From contig SFNQ01000009.1 of the NCBI GenBank assembly GCA_004554165.1, positions 41,622-105,621 of the forward strand: a stretch of 64,000 nucleotides of DNA, in the 5' to 3' direction. Under the pieces are notes generated by a model. That model had not been told where the DNA came from. It saw nothing but the letters and a program-made list of their open reading frames with translations, and did no database searches. The position numbers were made by a program, and so were the translations under genes. This stretch comes from Clostridiales bacterium. GTDB lineage: Bacteria; Bacillota; Clostridia; Christensenellales; CAG-138. Numbering within the stretch: the first letter of the stretch is position 1; each line of letters begins with the position of its first letter. This document shows, one piece after another, positions 44,471-53,100 of the stretch.

Positions 44471-45622
44471 CTAGCCCAGAATCTCGCTGTAGCTGCCAAG
44501 GTATCTGAGCTGTTCGCTCTCGGTCTCAAGGTCCCGGAACAGCTTCTCAAGCTCCGGCGCATAGACCGAGGCCTCAATGTCAAAGCAGAACATGAACTCA
44601 AACTCCCGCCCGGGCAGCGGACGGCTCTCCAGCTTGCGCAGGTTGATGTTCAGCGCGTGGAACTTGGCCAGCACGTTATACAGCGTGCCCGGTCTGTGCG
44701 GCAGCGTGACCATGAGGGTGCTGCGGTCCGCGCCGGGATAGATCTCCAGCCTTTTTGAAATACAGATAAAGCGGGTATAGTTATTGTCCTTATCCTCAAT
44801 GGCCTCCTCCAGAATTTTCAGCCCGTAGCACTCGGCGCACAGCCGCGAGGCAATGGCGGCAACGTCCGTGCGGCCGGAATCCCTGACCATCTGCGCTGCA
44901 ACTGCGGTATTGCTCACAACCGTGACCTTCACGCCCTCCTTTGCCGCAAGATAGCCTTCGCACTGGCTCAGGGCCTGCTGGTGGGAAAAGACCTCGCTCA
45001 CGTCCTCGGGACGCGTGCCATGCTTTGCCAGCAGGTTATGGCTGATCCTAAGCCGCACGGCGCGGACAATGGAGAAGTTATGGCGCAGCATCAGGTCATA
45101 CACGTCCTTGACGGAGCCCGCCGTGCTGTTTTCAATGGGGAGAACGCCATATTCGCAATCCCCGCGCTCCACGGCCTCAAAAACCTGCTCAAAGGTGCGG
45201 CAAAACCGGATGTCAGGTGCCTTGAACAGCCGGTCGCAGGCAATCTGCGAGTAAGCGCCCGTCACGCCCTGGCAGGCCACCGTCGGCCGCTGCGGGAAGA
45301 GCTTTGGCGTGGTTTCCAGCGCACGGCGGATGTTCTCGTATTCCCTTGAGTTCGAGTTGCGCAGCGTGCTCTGGTAGGAACGGCTTGCGGACAGGATCGT
45401 GCGATAGATGGACTGGACGTAGTCCGCAAGATCCTCCCCCGCCATTTCCGTCACCCTGGCCAGCAGGGCCCGCTCGCGGTCCGGCGCGAACACGGGCAGA
45501 TCATGCGCCCGCTTATAGTCCGAAACGCGGGAGCAGACCTCCATGCGCTTTTGAAACAGTTCCACCATCTGTTTGTCGATTTGATCGATTTCCGCCCGAA
45601 GCTCATCCAAATTCTGAAGCAT
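44471..45622 (-). CDS. pheA: Bifunctional chorismate mutase / prephenate dehydratase (P-protein)
   Basis: 383 residues from ATG 45622 with CAGGAGG; a longer frame to 45649 is not needed. AroQ-type mutase (residues about 1-85; LDELRAEIDQIDKQMVELF), then the dehydratase (GVTGAYSQIACD, TRFICISKR) and an ACT domain with the ESRP element (KLESRPLPG), which binds phenylalanine. It makes phenylpyruvate and is feedback-inhibited by Phe. Expression is probably controlled by the attenuator at 45681-45855. Confidence 0.94.
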   Translation of the reverse strand: MLQNLDELRAEIDQIDKQMVELFQKRMEVCSRVSDYKRAHDLPVFAPDRERALLARVTEMAGEDLADYVQSIYRTILSASRSYQSTLRNSNSREYENIRRALETTPKLFPQRPTVACQGVTGAYSQIACDRLFKAPDIRFCRTFEQVFEAVERGDCEYGVLPIENSTAGSVKDVYDLMLRHNFSIVRAVRLRISHNLLAKHGTRPEDVSEVFSHQQALSQCEGYLAAKEGVKVTVVSNTAVAAQMVRDSGRTDVAAIASRLCAECYGLKILEEAIEDKDNNYTRFICISKRLEIYPGADRSTLMVTLPHRPGTLYNVLAKFHALNINLRKLESRPLPGREFEFMFCFDIEASVYAPELEKLFRDLETESEQLRYLGSYSEILG

Positions 45623-45680
45623 TGTCGTTTCCTCCTGATTGTACGCCAAGCGACTGTTTGCGGCGGCGTTTCCCAGCGCC

Positions 45681-45724
45681 GGTAAAGAAAAGAGCCTGCG
45701 GCGAAGTGTTTCTCACCGCAGGCC
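45681..45724 (-). terminator. Attenuator terminator in the pheA leader
   Basis: Perfect 8-bp arms GCCTGCGG/CCGCAGGC (45694-45701 and 45716-45723 on plus), loop of 14, then TCTTTTCTTT on the minus strand. It starts 20 bases after the leader-peptide stop and ends some 60 bases before pheA. Confidence 0.75.
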
Positions 45725-45744
45725 CAAATACGTTTTCCCGCCGC

Positions 45745-45855
45745 CTATGCAAAAGCGGCAACGTGACTGTTTGCAGCAGAAAGCACTTTTACCCCAAAGT
45801 CTCTAAAACGGTAAAAGAAAAAGCAATAACAATAAGCGGCAAACAGGGCCTTCAT
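45745..45855 (-). CDS. pheA leader peptide (Phe/Tyr-rich)
   Basis: 36 codons from ATG 45855 to TAG 45745, with an AGGGGG ribosome site about ten bases upstream. It encodes MKALFAAYCYCFFFYRFRDF and then GVKVLSAANSHVAAFA. Residues 8-17 include four Phe and three Tyr. The position, 30 nt after the predicted start site and just before a terminator, fits a classic attenuation leader in which ribosome stalling at Phe/Tyr codons allows read-through. A different frame of 68 codons overlaps it but starts upstream of the promoter. Confidence 0.75.
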   Translation of the reverse strand: MKALFAAYCYCFFFYRFRDFGVKVLSAANSHVAAFA

Positions 45856-45890
45856 CCAGAGTTTCCCCCTTGTCCGAAATCCTGTGGCAT

Positions 45891-45919
45891 AGGATAGCAC
45901 GTTCCGCGCCGGCTGTCAA
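45891..45919 (-). promoter_or_regulatory. Promoter of the pheA leader
   Basis: -35 TTGACA (45914-45919), 17-base spacer, -10 TATCCT (45891-45896). Start near 45885. Confidence 0.8.
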
Positions 45920-46035
45920 TTTCTTTTCCGAAAAATTATATATTTTTTCGCCGGGCGGGTTTGTCCGCTCCGCTCTGCGGCGCACAGGCCCGCCCGGATT
46001 CGTTCCCAAAGCGGCGGCGCCGGATCTCCCGGGGC

Positions 46036-46060
46036 AAAAAAAAAACGGGGGACTCCCGTT
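46036..46060 (-). terminator. Terminator after the iron alcohol dehydrogenase
   Basis: Arms AACGGG/CCCGTT (46044-46060) followed on the minus strand by a run of ten T. Strong. Confidence 0.85.
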
Positions 46061-46123
46061 CCCGGCCTGCGCCGTTCCCGGAAATCCCCCTCTGCCTCGG
46101 AAAGAGAAGGTTGCGATTGCCGC

Positions 46124-47314
46124 TCAGAAATCCACCTCGGTGTCGTAGAAGCAGCAGGTGAGGAGCTTCTCCATCTCCTTCGGGGTGATGGCGCGGGGGT
46201 TGGAGCCCGTGCAGGCGTCGCCCACGGCCAGTTCCGCCACCTTGGGGAGCTTGTCGAAGAACTCCTTCTCGTCGATCATGCCGCCCTCGTAATCGCGGAT
46301 GCAGGACGGGATGTCCAGGGCCTCGTTCATCTTGCGCAGGTGCGCAATCAGCGCGTCCACCAGCTCCTCGTTGGTGTTGCCGCAAAGGCCGATGAACTTT
46401 GCGATGTCAGCGTAACGCTTGGCGGCCTCGGGCTCTCTGGCATTGTATTTGATCACCTTGGGCAGGTACATGGCGTTGGCGCAGCCATGGACGATGTGGC
46501 CGCCGCTGTAAGCCGCGCCGGTCTTGTGCGCCATGGAGTGGACGATGCCCAGCAGCGCGTTGGAGAAGGCCATGCCTGCAAGGCACTGCGCGTTGTGCAT
46601 TCTGGCGCGGGCTTCCGTATCGCCGTTGTAGGACTTGATGAGATACTCGTTGATCATCTTGATGGCATGCAGCGCCAGCGGGTCGGTGTAATCGCAGTGC
46701 AGCGTGGAAACATAGGCCTCGATGGCGTGGGTCATGGCGTCCATACCGGTGTGCGCAGTGAGCTTCTTGGGCATGGTCTCGGCCAGCGCGGGGTCTACGA
46801 TCGCCACATCGGGCGTGATGTTGAAGTCCGCCAGCGGATACTTGACGCCCTTCTGATAGTCGGTGATGACGGAGAACGCGGTAACCTCCGTCGCTGTGCC
46901 GGACGTGGACGGAATCGCGCAGAAATGCGCCTTCCGGCGGAGGGTCGGGAAGTTGAAGGGAATGCAGAGATCCTCGAAGGTGGTCTCCGGGTACTCATAG
47001 AACGCCCACATGGCCTTCGCCGCATCGATGGGGGAACCGCCGCCGATGGAAACGATCCAGTCGGGCTGGAATTTGCGCATGGCCTCCGCGCCGCGCATGA
47101 CGGTCTCAACGGAGGGATCCGGCTCGACGCCCTCAAACAGCTCGACCTCCATCCCCGCTTCCTTCAGGTTGGCGACCACCTTGTCCAGAAAGCCGAAACG
47201 CTTCATGCTGCCGCCGCCCACGACAACGATGGCCCGCTTGCCGTTCAGGGTCTTGAGCGCATCCAGCGCGTCCTTGCCATGATAGAGATCTCTCGGGAGT
47301 GTAAATCTTGCCAT
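46124..47314 (-). CDS. Iron-containing alcohol dehydrogenase (butanol-dehydrogenase-like)
   Basis: 396 residues. The group III Fe-ADH signatures are present: GGGSPIDAAKAM (dinucleotide binding), AHTGMDAMTHAIEAYVS, and the metal-binding histidines in LGIVHSMAHKTGAAY and GGHIVHGCANAM. Such clostridial enzymes reduce butanal or acetaldehyde with NAD(P)H. A single gene with its own extended -10 promoter and a 10-bp inverted repeat upstream; the two alcohol dehydrogenases flank pheA but face differently. Confidence 0.92.
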   Translation of the reverse strand: MARFTLPRDLYHGKDALDALKTLNGKRAIVVVGGGSMKRFGFLDKVVANLKEAGMEVELFEGVEPDPSVETVMRGAEAMRKFQPDWIVSIGGGSPIDAAKAMWAFYEYPETTFEDLCIPFNFPTLRRKAHFCAIPSTSGTATEVTAFSVITDYQKGVKYPLADFNITPDVAIVDPALAETMPKKLTAHTGMDAMTHAIEAYVSTLHCDYTDPLALHAIKMINEYLIKSYNGDTEARARMHNAQCLAGMAFSNALLGIVHSMAHKTGAAYSGGHIVHGCANAMYLPKVIKYNAREPEAAKRYADIAKFIGLCGNTNEELVDALIAHLRKMNEALDIPSCIRDYEGGMIDEKEFFDKLPKVAELAVGDACTGSNPRAITPKEMEKLLTCCFYDTEVDF

Positions 47315-47384
47315 AGTCTTCTGTCTCCTTCTTTATTTTGATATTCTTCGGAGCTCTGCTCCGCCTCTTTCCTTGTCTGGTTGT

Positions 47385-47393
47385 AGTATAGCA
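47385..47393 (-). promoter_or_regulatory. Extended -10 promoter of the iron alcohol dehydrogenase
   Basis: TGcTATACT on the minus strand with TATACT at 47385-47390. No good -35, which is common for extended -10 promoters or for activator-dependent ones. Confidence 0.6.
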
Positions 47394-47426
47394 CCGCAAA
47401 CCCATGCGGGGCAGGGACAAAAAATA

Positions 47427-47452
47427 CATATCGATATATCTTTATCGATATG
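47427..47452. promoter_or_regulatory. 10-bp perfect inverted repeat upstream of the alcohol dehydrogenase promoter
   Basis: CATATCGATA (47427-47436), spacer TATCTT, TATCGATATG (47443-47452). It lies 37 to 62 bases beyond the -10, the usual place for an activator. Each arm includes ATCGAT. Candidate operator. Confidence 0.6.
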
Positions 47453-47974
47453 GTTTGAGCGATTTCGCCTTTCTCTGCAACCCCGCCTTCGCCCGTAACG
47501 CAGGCGATCCCCTTGGGGCCAAAGGCTTCTGTTGCCGGCGGACGCCGCAAACGACAGCTTTCGCCAGGCGCAGGCTGCCGTATCCGGCCTTTCCCTGCGC
47601 TCCTGAGAAGGCTTTCTGCGCGAAAGCAAGCGGGGCCTCGCATTTCCCTGCGCGCAGCCTGTCCATTGCTGTATCATCCCGCTTTTGGGGAGCTTCTATT
47701 CTAAAAACCGGGTTTCCGGGTTCGTATACCGTTGGCAGTCATACGCGCGTTTTTCTGCCCCTCCCCCCGTCAAAGCTCCGCACTGATCTGCCGGAGCTGG
47801 TTTCGCCGGGGCCGAAACAGCGCAGGGGCAGCGATACCCCAACGGGATCCACGGTAGCCGTTGGGGGAACAGCAGACAGCCCCCGGAGGCTTTCCTCCGG
47901 AGGCCGAATCTTTCTGCCCGGCAGCCCGAACCGCAAGGCGCGGACTGCTCCGTTTTTTTGCGCCCCGGCCTCCC

Positions 47975-49228
47975 CTACTCGTGCCGCAGCGCTTCGATGG
48001 GGTTGAGCTTTGAGGCCTTCACCGCCGGCACCGCGCCAAAGAACAGGCCCACGACGAAGGAGAACACCACCGCGGCCACCACGATATAGCCGCTGATGAA
48101 GATGGGCACCTGCGAAATCTTCGCCACCACAAAGGCCAGCACCACGCCGACGATGACACCCAGGATTCCGCCGATACAGGTGAGCATGCCCGCCTCGGTC
48201 AGAAATTGCAGCGAGATCATCCGCCGCCGCGCGCCGAGGGCCTTTTTCAGGCCGATCTCCTTCGTGCGCTCGGTCACGGACACCAGCATGATGTTCATCA
48301 CGCCGATGCCGCCTACGAGCAGGGAGATGGAGGCGATCCAGATGAGCTGTCGGTTGGTGGCGCTGGAGAGCTCCTGGAGCTGCTTGGCGCGCTCCAGCGT
48401 GTTTTCGCTCTTGTACTTGACCTCGCCGGTATCCTTCGTAAAATGCCCGTTCATAATGGCCGTGGCCTGCTTGCCCGCCTCGGTCATGGCCTCGGTGCTG
48501 CGCGCGCGCACGACGAGCGCGATCGGCTCGTCATACTGGTAGACCACGGGCCAGGTCGTCATGGGAATCAGCACCTTGCCGCCGCTGGAATCCATATAGG
48601 TAAAATACTCGTCGATGGTATTGATCACCGGCGTGAACGCCGCGGACTGCGCAATCTCGCCCACCACAATATAGGGCTCGCCCTTGATCTCGATGGTCTG
48701 GCCGATGGGGTTTGCTCCGAGAAACAGCGTGTCGGACACGCTCTTGTCGATCAGAGCCACCTTGCGCATCTTCGTAAAGTCCTCCGGGAGAAAATCCCGG
48801 CCCGCGCGGATCACATAGCCGTACACGCGCATATAGTTCTCGTCCACGCCCAGCATGGTGCCCTGGCTGAGCCCGGTCGCGCCATGGTAAACGGTCTCGT
48901 AAGCGTTCCGCTGGTAGAAAACGGCCGCATCCTGAATCTCCGGGATTTCCGCGATCTCCTCCAGCACCTCTTTTCCCAGCACGGGAACGCCCTCCGGCAC
49001 CTGCTCGTACTCCAGCTGCAATTCGTACTCGCCCTGATAGAGCTTGACCGTGACGGCGTTGTTGCCCGCGCCGATCAGGTTCTGCTTGATCTGCTCGTTG
49101 GTTCCCATGATGGTCGAGGAGATGGCGATGATGGACGCGATGCCGATGATAATGCCCAGCATCGTCAGCATGCTGCGCAGCTTATGCGCCCAGATGCCGT
49201 CGATAGCGCTTCTGAAATATTCCGTCAT
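47975..49228 (-). CDS. MacB-like ABC transporter permease
   Basis: 417 residues. MacB topology: one N-terminal helix (LRSMLTMLGIIIGIASIIAIS), a long extracytoplasmic domain (50-290), and three C-terminal helices with the FtsX-type block TERTKEIGLKKALGARRRMI. It transmits ATPase movement to the outside. Last gene of a four-gene minus-strand operon; 14 bases after the second adaptor. Confidence 0.9.
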   Translation of the reverse strand: MTEYFRSAIDGIWAHKLRSMLTMLGIIIGIASIIAISSTIMGTNEQIKQNLIGAGNNAVTVKLYQGEYELQLEYEQVPEGVPVLGKEVLEEIAEIPEIQDAAVFYQRNAYETVYHGATGLSQGTMLGVDENYMRVYGYVIRAGRDFLPEDFTKMRKVALIDKSVSDTLFLGANPIGQTIEIKGEPYIVVGEIAQSAAFTPVINTIDEYFTYMDSSGGKVLIPMTTWPVVYQYDEPIALVVRARSTEAMTEAGKQATAIMNGHFTKDTGEVKYKSENTLERAKQLQELSSATNRQLIWIASISLLVGGIGVMNIMLVSVTERTKEIGLKKALGARRRMISLQFLTEAGMLTCIGGILGVIVGVVLAFVVAKISQVPIFISGYIVVAAVVFSFVVGLFFGAVPAVKASKLNPIEALRHE

Positions 49229-49242
49229 GCAAAGCCTCCGTT

Positions 49243-51114
49243 TCAGCCGCCGTACGCTTCATCCGCGTTGGGCAGTTTGACGGGCGCGCCGTCGCGCACG
49301 TCCTTGTTGTAGGGGAAGGCGATGTAATCCTCCCCGGTCAGGCCGCTGCCAACCAGCTCCACATAGCCGTACATGACCCTGCCGGTCTCGACCTTTTCCT
49401 GCCTGAGCTTTCCGTCCCGCGCCACAAAGATATAGTTTGCGCCGTCCATCTCGCGCACATAGGCCTGATGGAGGTAGAGCGCTCCCGTGCTGTCCTCCTC
49501 CTCCGCGCCGGACTGCATGGAAAACTCCACATACTGCCCGGCCTGCAGGCCCGTACCGTCCTCGATGAAAATGCGCACGAAATAGCCGGAAACGTTGGGG
49601 TTGCCGCCGGAATAATAGCGGTTTGTGACGGGAACGCTGCCCACCTCCACCACGCGGCCCGTGCAGTTCATTCCGCTGTCGTAGGAAAAGCCGGTCAGTT
49701 CCGTACCGACGCTGATCTTATTGAGGTCCAGCTCGCCCACAATGCAGCGCACATAGAAGCCCTCGCTGCCCTTGACCGAGAGGAGCAGCTCCCCGTCGGC
49801 AAGCTCTGCCGGATCGTTCACCTTGCCCACCACGCCGTCGATGGCGGCCCGGATGTAGCCGTCCGCGCTGCGCAGCTGGAGGTTTTGCAGGTCCAGCTTC
49901 AGCTGCTTGTACTCATGCTCCGCCTCGCGGATTTTTTTTGCATAGTCTCTGGCCAGCGCTTCCCGCTCCTCCCGCGACATGCCGCCGGAGCCGCCGCCAC
50001 CGCCGGGGTCCTCGGGATCGGGCGTGGGCGAAACCGAGGGCGTCGGGGAAACCGTCGGCGTGGGCGTGGGGGTTGCGCTCTGCGTCGGCGTGGGTATGGG
50101 CGTGGCGCTGACCTTGGCAAAATTCATGTCCAGCCGTACGCCGCTGCCGCTGAGCGTCACATAGCAGGTTCCACTGCCCGCGTCCGAAAGCCGCGCTTCC
50201 GTAAAGCCCGTGCCAATGCCCAGCAGTACGCCGCCCGGCGCAAAGCCCGAAAACACATAGGGATTGCCCTGGCTGCCGTCGCCGCCCGCGTCCGGCAGCG
50301 CCGTGCTGTCCAGCTCGCCCGCGCCGTAGTTCAGCGTACCGGACGGAACATGGAACTTCATGTTGATCACAAAGTCTCTGCCCGTAGCTTTGACGTAGTG
50401 CGGCGTATTGGCGGCCTTCGCCGCGCCAAAATAGCCCAGCAGCTCCGCGCTGGAGAAGCTCTTCTGCCCGGTGGTGATGACAACGTCCGGCGAATCGGGG
50501 CTGCCGAACAGCGCGCCGCCGATCCCCAGCGCTCCCGCCCGAAACAGATGCGCCCCGCCGAAACGTCCCGTGCCCGCGCCATAGCTGGCCATCCCCTCCG
50601 CAGTATCCGGCGTGGCCGTCGGCCGGGGCGTTTTGGTGGGTTTGGGCGTTCTGGTGGCCCTGGGCGTCGGCGTGGGGGTGGGGCTTGGAGAGGGCAGCGT
50701 GCTGGGATACGCCTTGCGCGCATACTTTTTATACGACTTCCAGTAATCGGCCAGCTCGTATTCGAGCTTTTGCAGCTGGAGCTGCTTGAGCTCCAGCTCG
50801 ATGGCGTCCATCGTCGCGTCATAGCGCAGCAGCGGATCGCCCACCTTGACCACATCGCCCTCCGACACCAGCACTTCGAGGATGGTTTGCTTCTTATCGT
50901 AAAAGATCTGCTGCGATCGGTCGGAGGAGATGCTGCCGTGAAGGTTCATCTCATTGGGCATCCAGCCCAGCATCCACTGGGACACGGGCACAACCTCCAC
51001 AACCTTGCCCCTGCCGCCCAGCAGTATCCCCGCAAGCGCTCCGCCCGCGGCAAGAACCGCCCCCAGCGAGAGGACGATAATCTTTTTCTTTTTGCTCCAG
51101 ACCGGCTTCTTCAT
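49243..51114 (-). CDS. MacA/HlyD-like adaptor with a large inserted domain
   Basis: 623 residues. N-terminal anchor (IIVLSLGAVLAAGGALAGIL), biotinyl-lipoyl half (ILEVLVSEGDVVKVGDPLLRYD), first helix of the coiled-coil hairpin, then an insertion from about residue 137 to 378 between two Pro/Thr-rich linkers (PSPTPTPTPRATRTPKPTK and TPTPTPTVSPTPSVSP). The hairpin resumes (EALARDYAKKIREAEHEY), then lipoyl and beta-barrel halves finish. The inserted 165-residue part is beta-rich and unassigned. Start overlaps the ATPase stop (ATGA). Family members usually lack such an insertion. Confidence 0.85.
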   Translation of the reverse strand: MKKPVWSKKKKIIVLSLGAVLAAGGALAGILLGGRGKVVEVVPVSQWMLGWMPNEMNLHGSISSDRSQQIFYDKKQTILEVLVSEGDVVKVGDPLLRYDATMDAIELELKQLQLQKLEYELADYWKSYKKYARKAYPSTLPSPSPTPTPTPRATRTPKPTKTPRPTATPDTAEGMASYGAGTGRFGGAHLFRAGALGIGGALFGSPDSPDVVITTGQKSFSSAELLGYFGAAKAANTPHYVKATGRDFVINMKFHVPSGTLNYGAGELDSTALPDAGGDGSQGNPYVFSGFAPGGVLLGIGTGFTEARLSDAGSGTCYVTLSGSGVRLDMNFAKVSATPIPTPTQSATPTPTPTVSPTPSVSPTPDPEDPGGGGGSGGMSREEREALARDYAKKIREAEHEYKQLKLDLQNLQLRSADGYIRAAIDGVVGKVNDPAELADGELLLSVKGSEGFYVRCIVGELDLNKISVGTELTGFSYDSGMNCTGRVVEVGSVPVTNRYYSGGNPNVSGYFVRIFIEDGTGLQAGQYVEFSMQSGAEEEDSTGALYLHQAYVREMDGANYIFVARDGKLRQEKVETGRVMYGYVELVGSGLTGEDYIAFPYNKDVRDGAPVKLPNADEAYGG

Positions 51115-51815
51115 TTGATGTCGCCTCCTGCGGTATGGGCGCTGAACGCGCCGTCGGTCAGCATGCCGTCGCGGATGTGCATCACCCTGCCCGCGCGCCT
51201 TGCCACGCCCATCTCATGGGTAATCATCACGATGGTCGCGCCCTCGTCATGCAGGCTGTCAAAGATCTCCATAATTTGCAGGCCGGATTTGCTGTCCAGC
51301 GCGCCGGTGGGTTCGTCCGCCAGCAGGAGCTTCGGCGCGGTGCAGATGGCGCGGGCAATGGCCACGCGCTGACACTGTCCGCCTGAAAGCTGGGCCGGAT
51401 AGAAATCCAGTCGGTCCAGCAGTCCAACCCGCTCCAGCGCCTCCGCCGCCATCTCGCGGCGGTCCTTTCTGGATATTCCGCGGAAGGACAGCGGCAGCGC
51501 CACGTTCTCCCAGGCCCGCTGCCGCTGCAGCAGGTGGAAGGTCTGGAATACAAAGCCGATGCCCTCGTTTCGGATTTTCGCCATCTCCTCGTCGGTGGCC
51601 GCGCTGTTGTCCACGCCGTCGAACAGGTACACGCCGGAGGTCGGCACATCCAGATAGCCGAGCACGTTCATGAGCGTCGTCTTTCCCGAGCCCGACGGCC
51701 CCATGATCGCGATATACTCGCCCTGCTCGACCTGCATGTTCACATCGCGCAGCACGGGGACGGGCAGGCCGCCCTGCTCATAGTCCTTACAAAGCGCTTT
51801 CAGTTCTACGATCAT
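51111..51815 (-). CDS. MacB-type ABC transporter ATP-binding protein
   Basis: 234 residues from ATG 51815 (MIVELKALCKDYEQGGL) with a GGAGAG site; longer frame not used. Walker A GPSGSGKTTLM, Q-loop, signature LSGGQCQRVAIARAI (a Cys in place of the usual Gln/Arg), Walker B LLLADEPTGALD, H-loop MITHEMG. LolD/MacB class. It powers the permease at 47975. Between the two adaptor genes. Confidence 0.92.
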   Translation of the reverse strand: MIVELKALCKDYEQGGLPVPVLRDVNMQVEQGEYIAIMGPSGSGKTTLMNVLGYLDVPTSGVYLFDGVDNSAATDEEMAKIRNEGIGFVFQTFHLLQRQRAWENVALPLSFRGISRKDRREMAAEALERVGLLDRLDFYPAQLSGGQCQRVAIARAICTAPKLLLADEPTGALDSKSGLQIMEIFDSLHDEGATIVMITHEMGVARRAGRVMHIRDGMLTDGAFSAHTAGGDIK

Positions 51816-51828
51816 ACCGTCTCTCCGT

Positions 51829-53100
51829 TCAGCCGCCGATGACGGCGCCCTCGCTGCCCATGAACGCGGCGTCCGGGTCCATGCCGCCCCCGGCTTCCAT
51901 GCCGCCTTCCGCAACGTCCGCATAGCCTGCGTCCACGGCGACCATGCCGGGCTTCACCGTCTCGTCCGGAAAAGCGATGCTGTCCTGCAGCGACAGGCCG
52001 TCGAGAATCTCATAAGTGCCCAGCGTCTCGTCGTAAACACCCACGGTCACGGCCCGCTTTTCAATGCGGCCCCGTTTGGAGGCCGCGTAAACGGCAAAGC
52101 CTCCGTCCTCTGCCATCAGATAGTATTCCGGCAGCATGAACGCGGCGCTTTCCTGCTGCCCCACGTCCAGCTCAATGTAGACGTGCTGGCCCATGAGAAG
52201 CCCCTCGGAGCCCTCCAGCGCCACATAGAAGGCGTACTTGCTGGCCTGCTCGCCCATGTTGCCGCCATAATAATAGTTCTGCTCGTTCGTTACGGGCTGC
52301 TCGGTGTTCACCGAGTCGATCACGCCGTTCCAGGTCTGCTTCTCGTCCACCCGGGAGCGGATAATGACCGGCGTACCCGCCATAAGCTGGTAGACGCCCT
52401 GCTCGGAAATCGTGCCCTTAACGCAGTAGTCGTTGCCTGCGACGATGGTGATGTAAGCGTTATCCGTGCTCATCCCGTCGTTCTGGGTTCCGTCCTCCGC
52501 GGGCGGATTGATGGAGCGCACGGTGCCCTCCGCCTTGGCCTTGACCACATTGTCGCGGATAATGCTCTCCGCATCGTCCACGTCCAGCTTCTTTTTCTGC
52601 GCCTCGTACTCCTCCTTTTTCAGGTTAAGCTGCGTGGTCTGCAGCTGGATGGTCAGTTCCGCCTTGGTTGCGCCTTTGGCGCGCTTGATCTGCTTTTCCA
52701 GATCCTTGATCTGATCCTGCATGGTGGCAATGTTGTTCAGCTTGCCCTCGTAATCCAGCTTGAGCTGCTCGTAGCTCAGCGTCAGGCTGTCCACATCGTA
52801 GGAAAACAGCGGCGTGCCGGCGCTGACCCGGTCCCCCACCTCGACGAAGCACTCATCAAGCTGCTTGTCGGTATCCAGCTTGATTTTGATGATTTCCTTC
52901 GCCTCGATCACGCCCGAGTAGCGCCCCTCCAGCAGCGCGCCGGCGCCCTGCCCCGTAATGTCCGCAACGCGCTGCACATATGCGGTTCCTTCCGAACCGC
53001 CGCCCCTCAGCAGCAGAAACGCCGCAACCGCCCCCACAATCAATACGGCCGCAGCGGCCGCAATGACGATTGTTCTTTTTCTTTTCCGCGTGAGCTTCAA
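51829..53100 (-). CDS. MacA/HlyD-like adaptor subunit (first of two)
   Basis: 423 residues. One N-terminal helix (TIVIAAAAAVLIVGAVAAFLL), lipoyl halves, a coiled-coil hairpin (LNNIATMQDQIKDLEKQIKR, LNLKKEEYEAQKKKLDV) of normal length and beta-barrel domains; ends in a Gly/Met-rich acidic tail (EGGMEAGGGMDPDAAF). It is the first gene of the operon, 13 bases before the ATPase. Two adaptors for one ABC unit is noteworthy in a Gram-positive-type envelope. Confidence 0.88.
   Translation of the reverse strand: MKLTRKRKRTIVIAAAAAVLIVGAVAAFLLLRGGGSEGTAYVQRVADITGQGAGALLEGRYSGVIEAKEIIKIKLDTDKQLDECFVEVGDRVSAGTPLFSYDVDSLTLSYEQLKLDYEGKLNNIATMQDQIKDLEKQIKRAKGATKAELTIQLQTTQLNLKKEEYEAQKKKLDVDDAESIIRDNVVKAKAEGTVRSINPPAEDGTQNDGMSTDNAYITIVAGNDYCVKGTISEQGVYQLMAGTPVIIRSRVDEKQTWNGVIDSVNTEQPVTNEQNYYYGGNMGEQASKYAFYVALEGSEGLLMGQHVYIELDVGQQESAAFMLPEYYLMAEDGGFAVYAASKRGRIEKRAVTVGVYDETLGTYEILDGLSLQDSIAFPDETVKPGMVAVDAGYADVAEGGMEAGGGMDPDAAFMGSEGAVIGG

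Larger units (their letters stand above)
47315..47974. other. Intergenic before the alcohol dehydrogenase; 660 bases
   Basis: Contains the ADH promoter and palindrome (above). From 47460 to 47974 there are only GC-rich frames without start signals and a short CCGGAGG/CCTCCGG hairpin near 47885; no gene is supported. Confidence 0.5.

Noticed and set aside
45620..45920. T-box riboswitch for pheA.
   Set aside because: No T-box AGGGTGGNACCGCG motif; the terminator is short and preceded by a coding leader.
45803..46009. 68-codon minus ORF over the pheA leader (LLLLLF stretch).
   Set aside because: It starts upstream of the promoter and its frame is the +1 shadow of the Phe/Tyr leader; no ribosome site.
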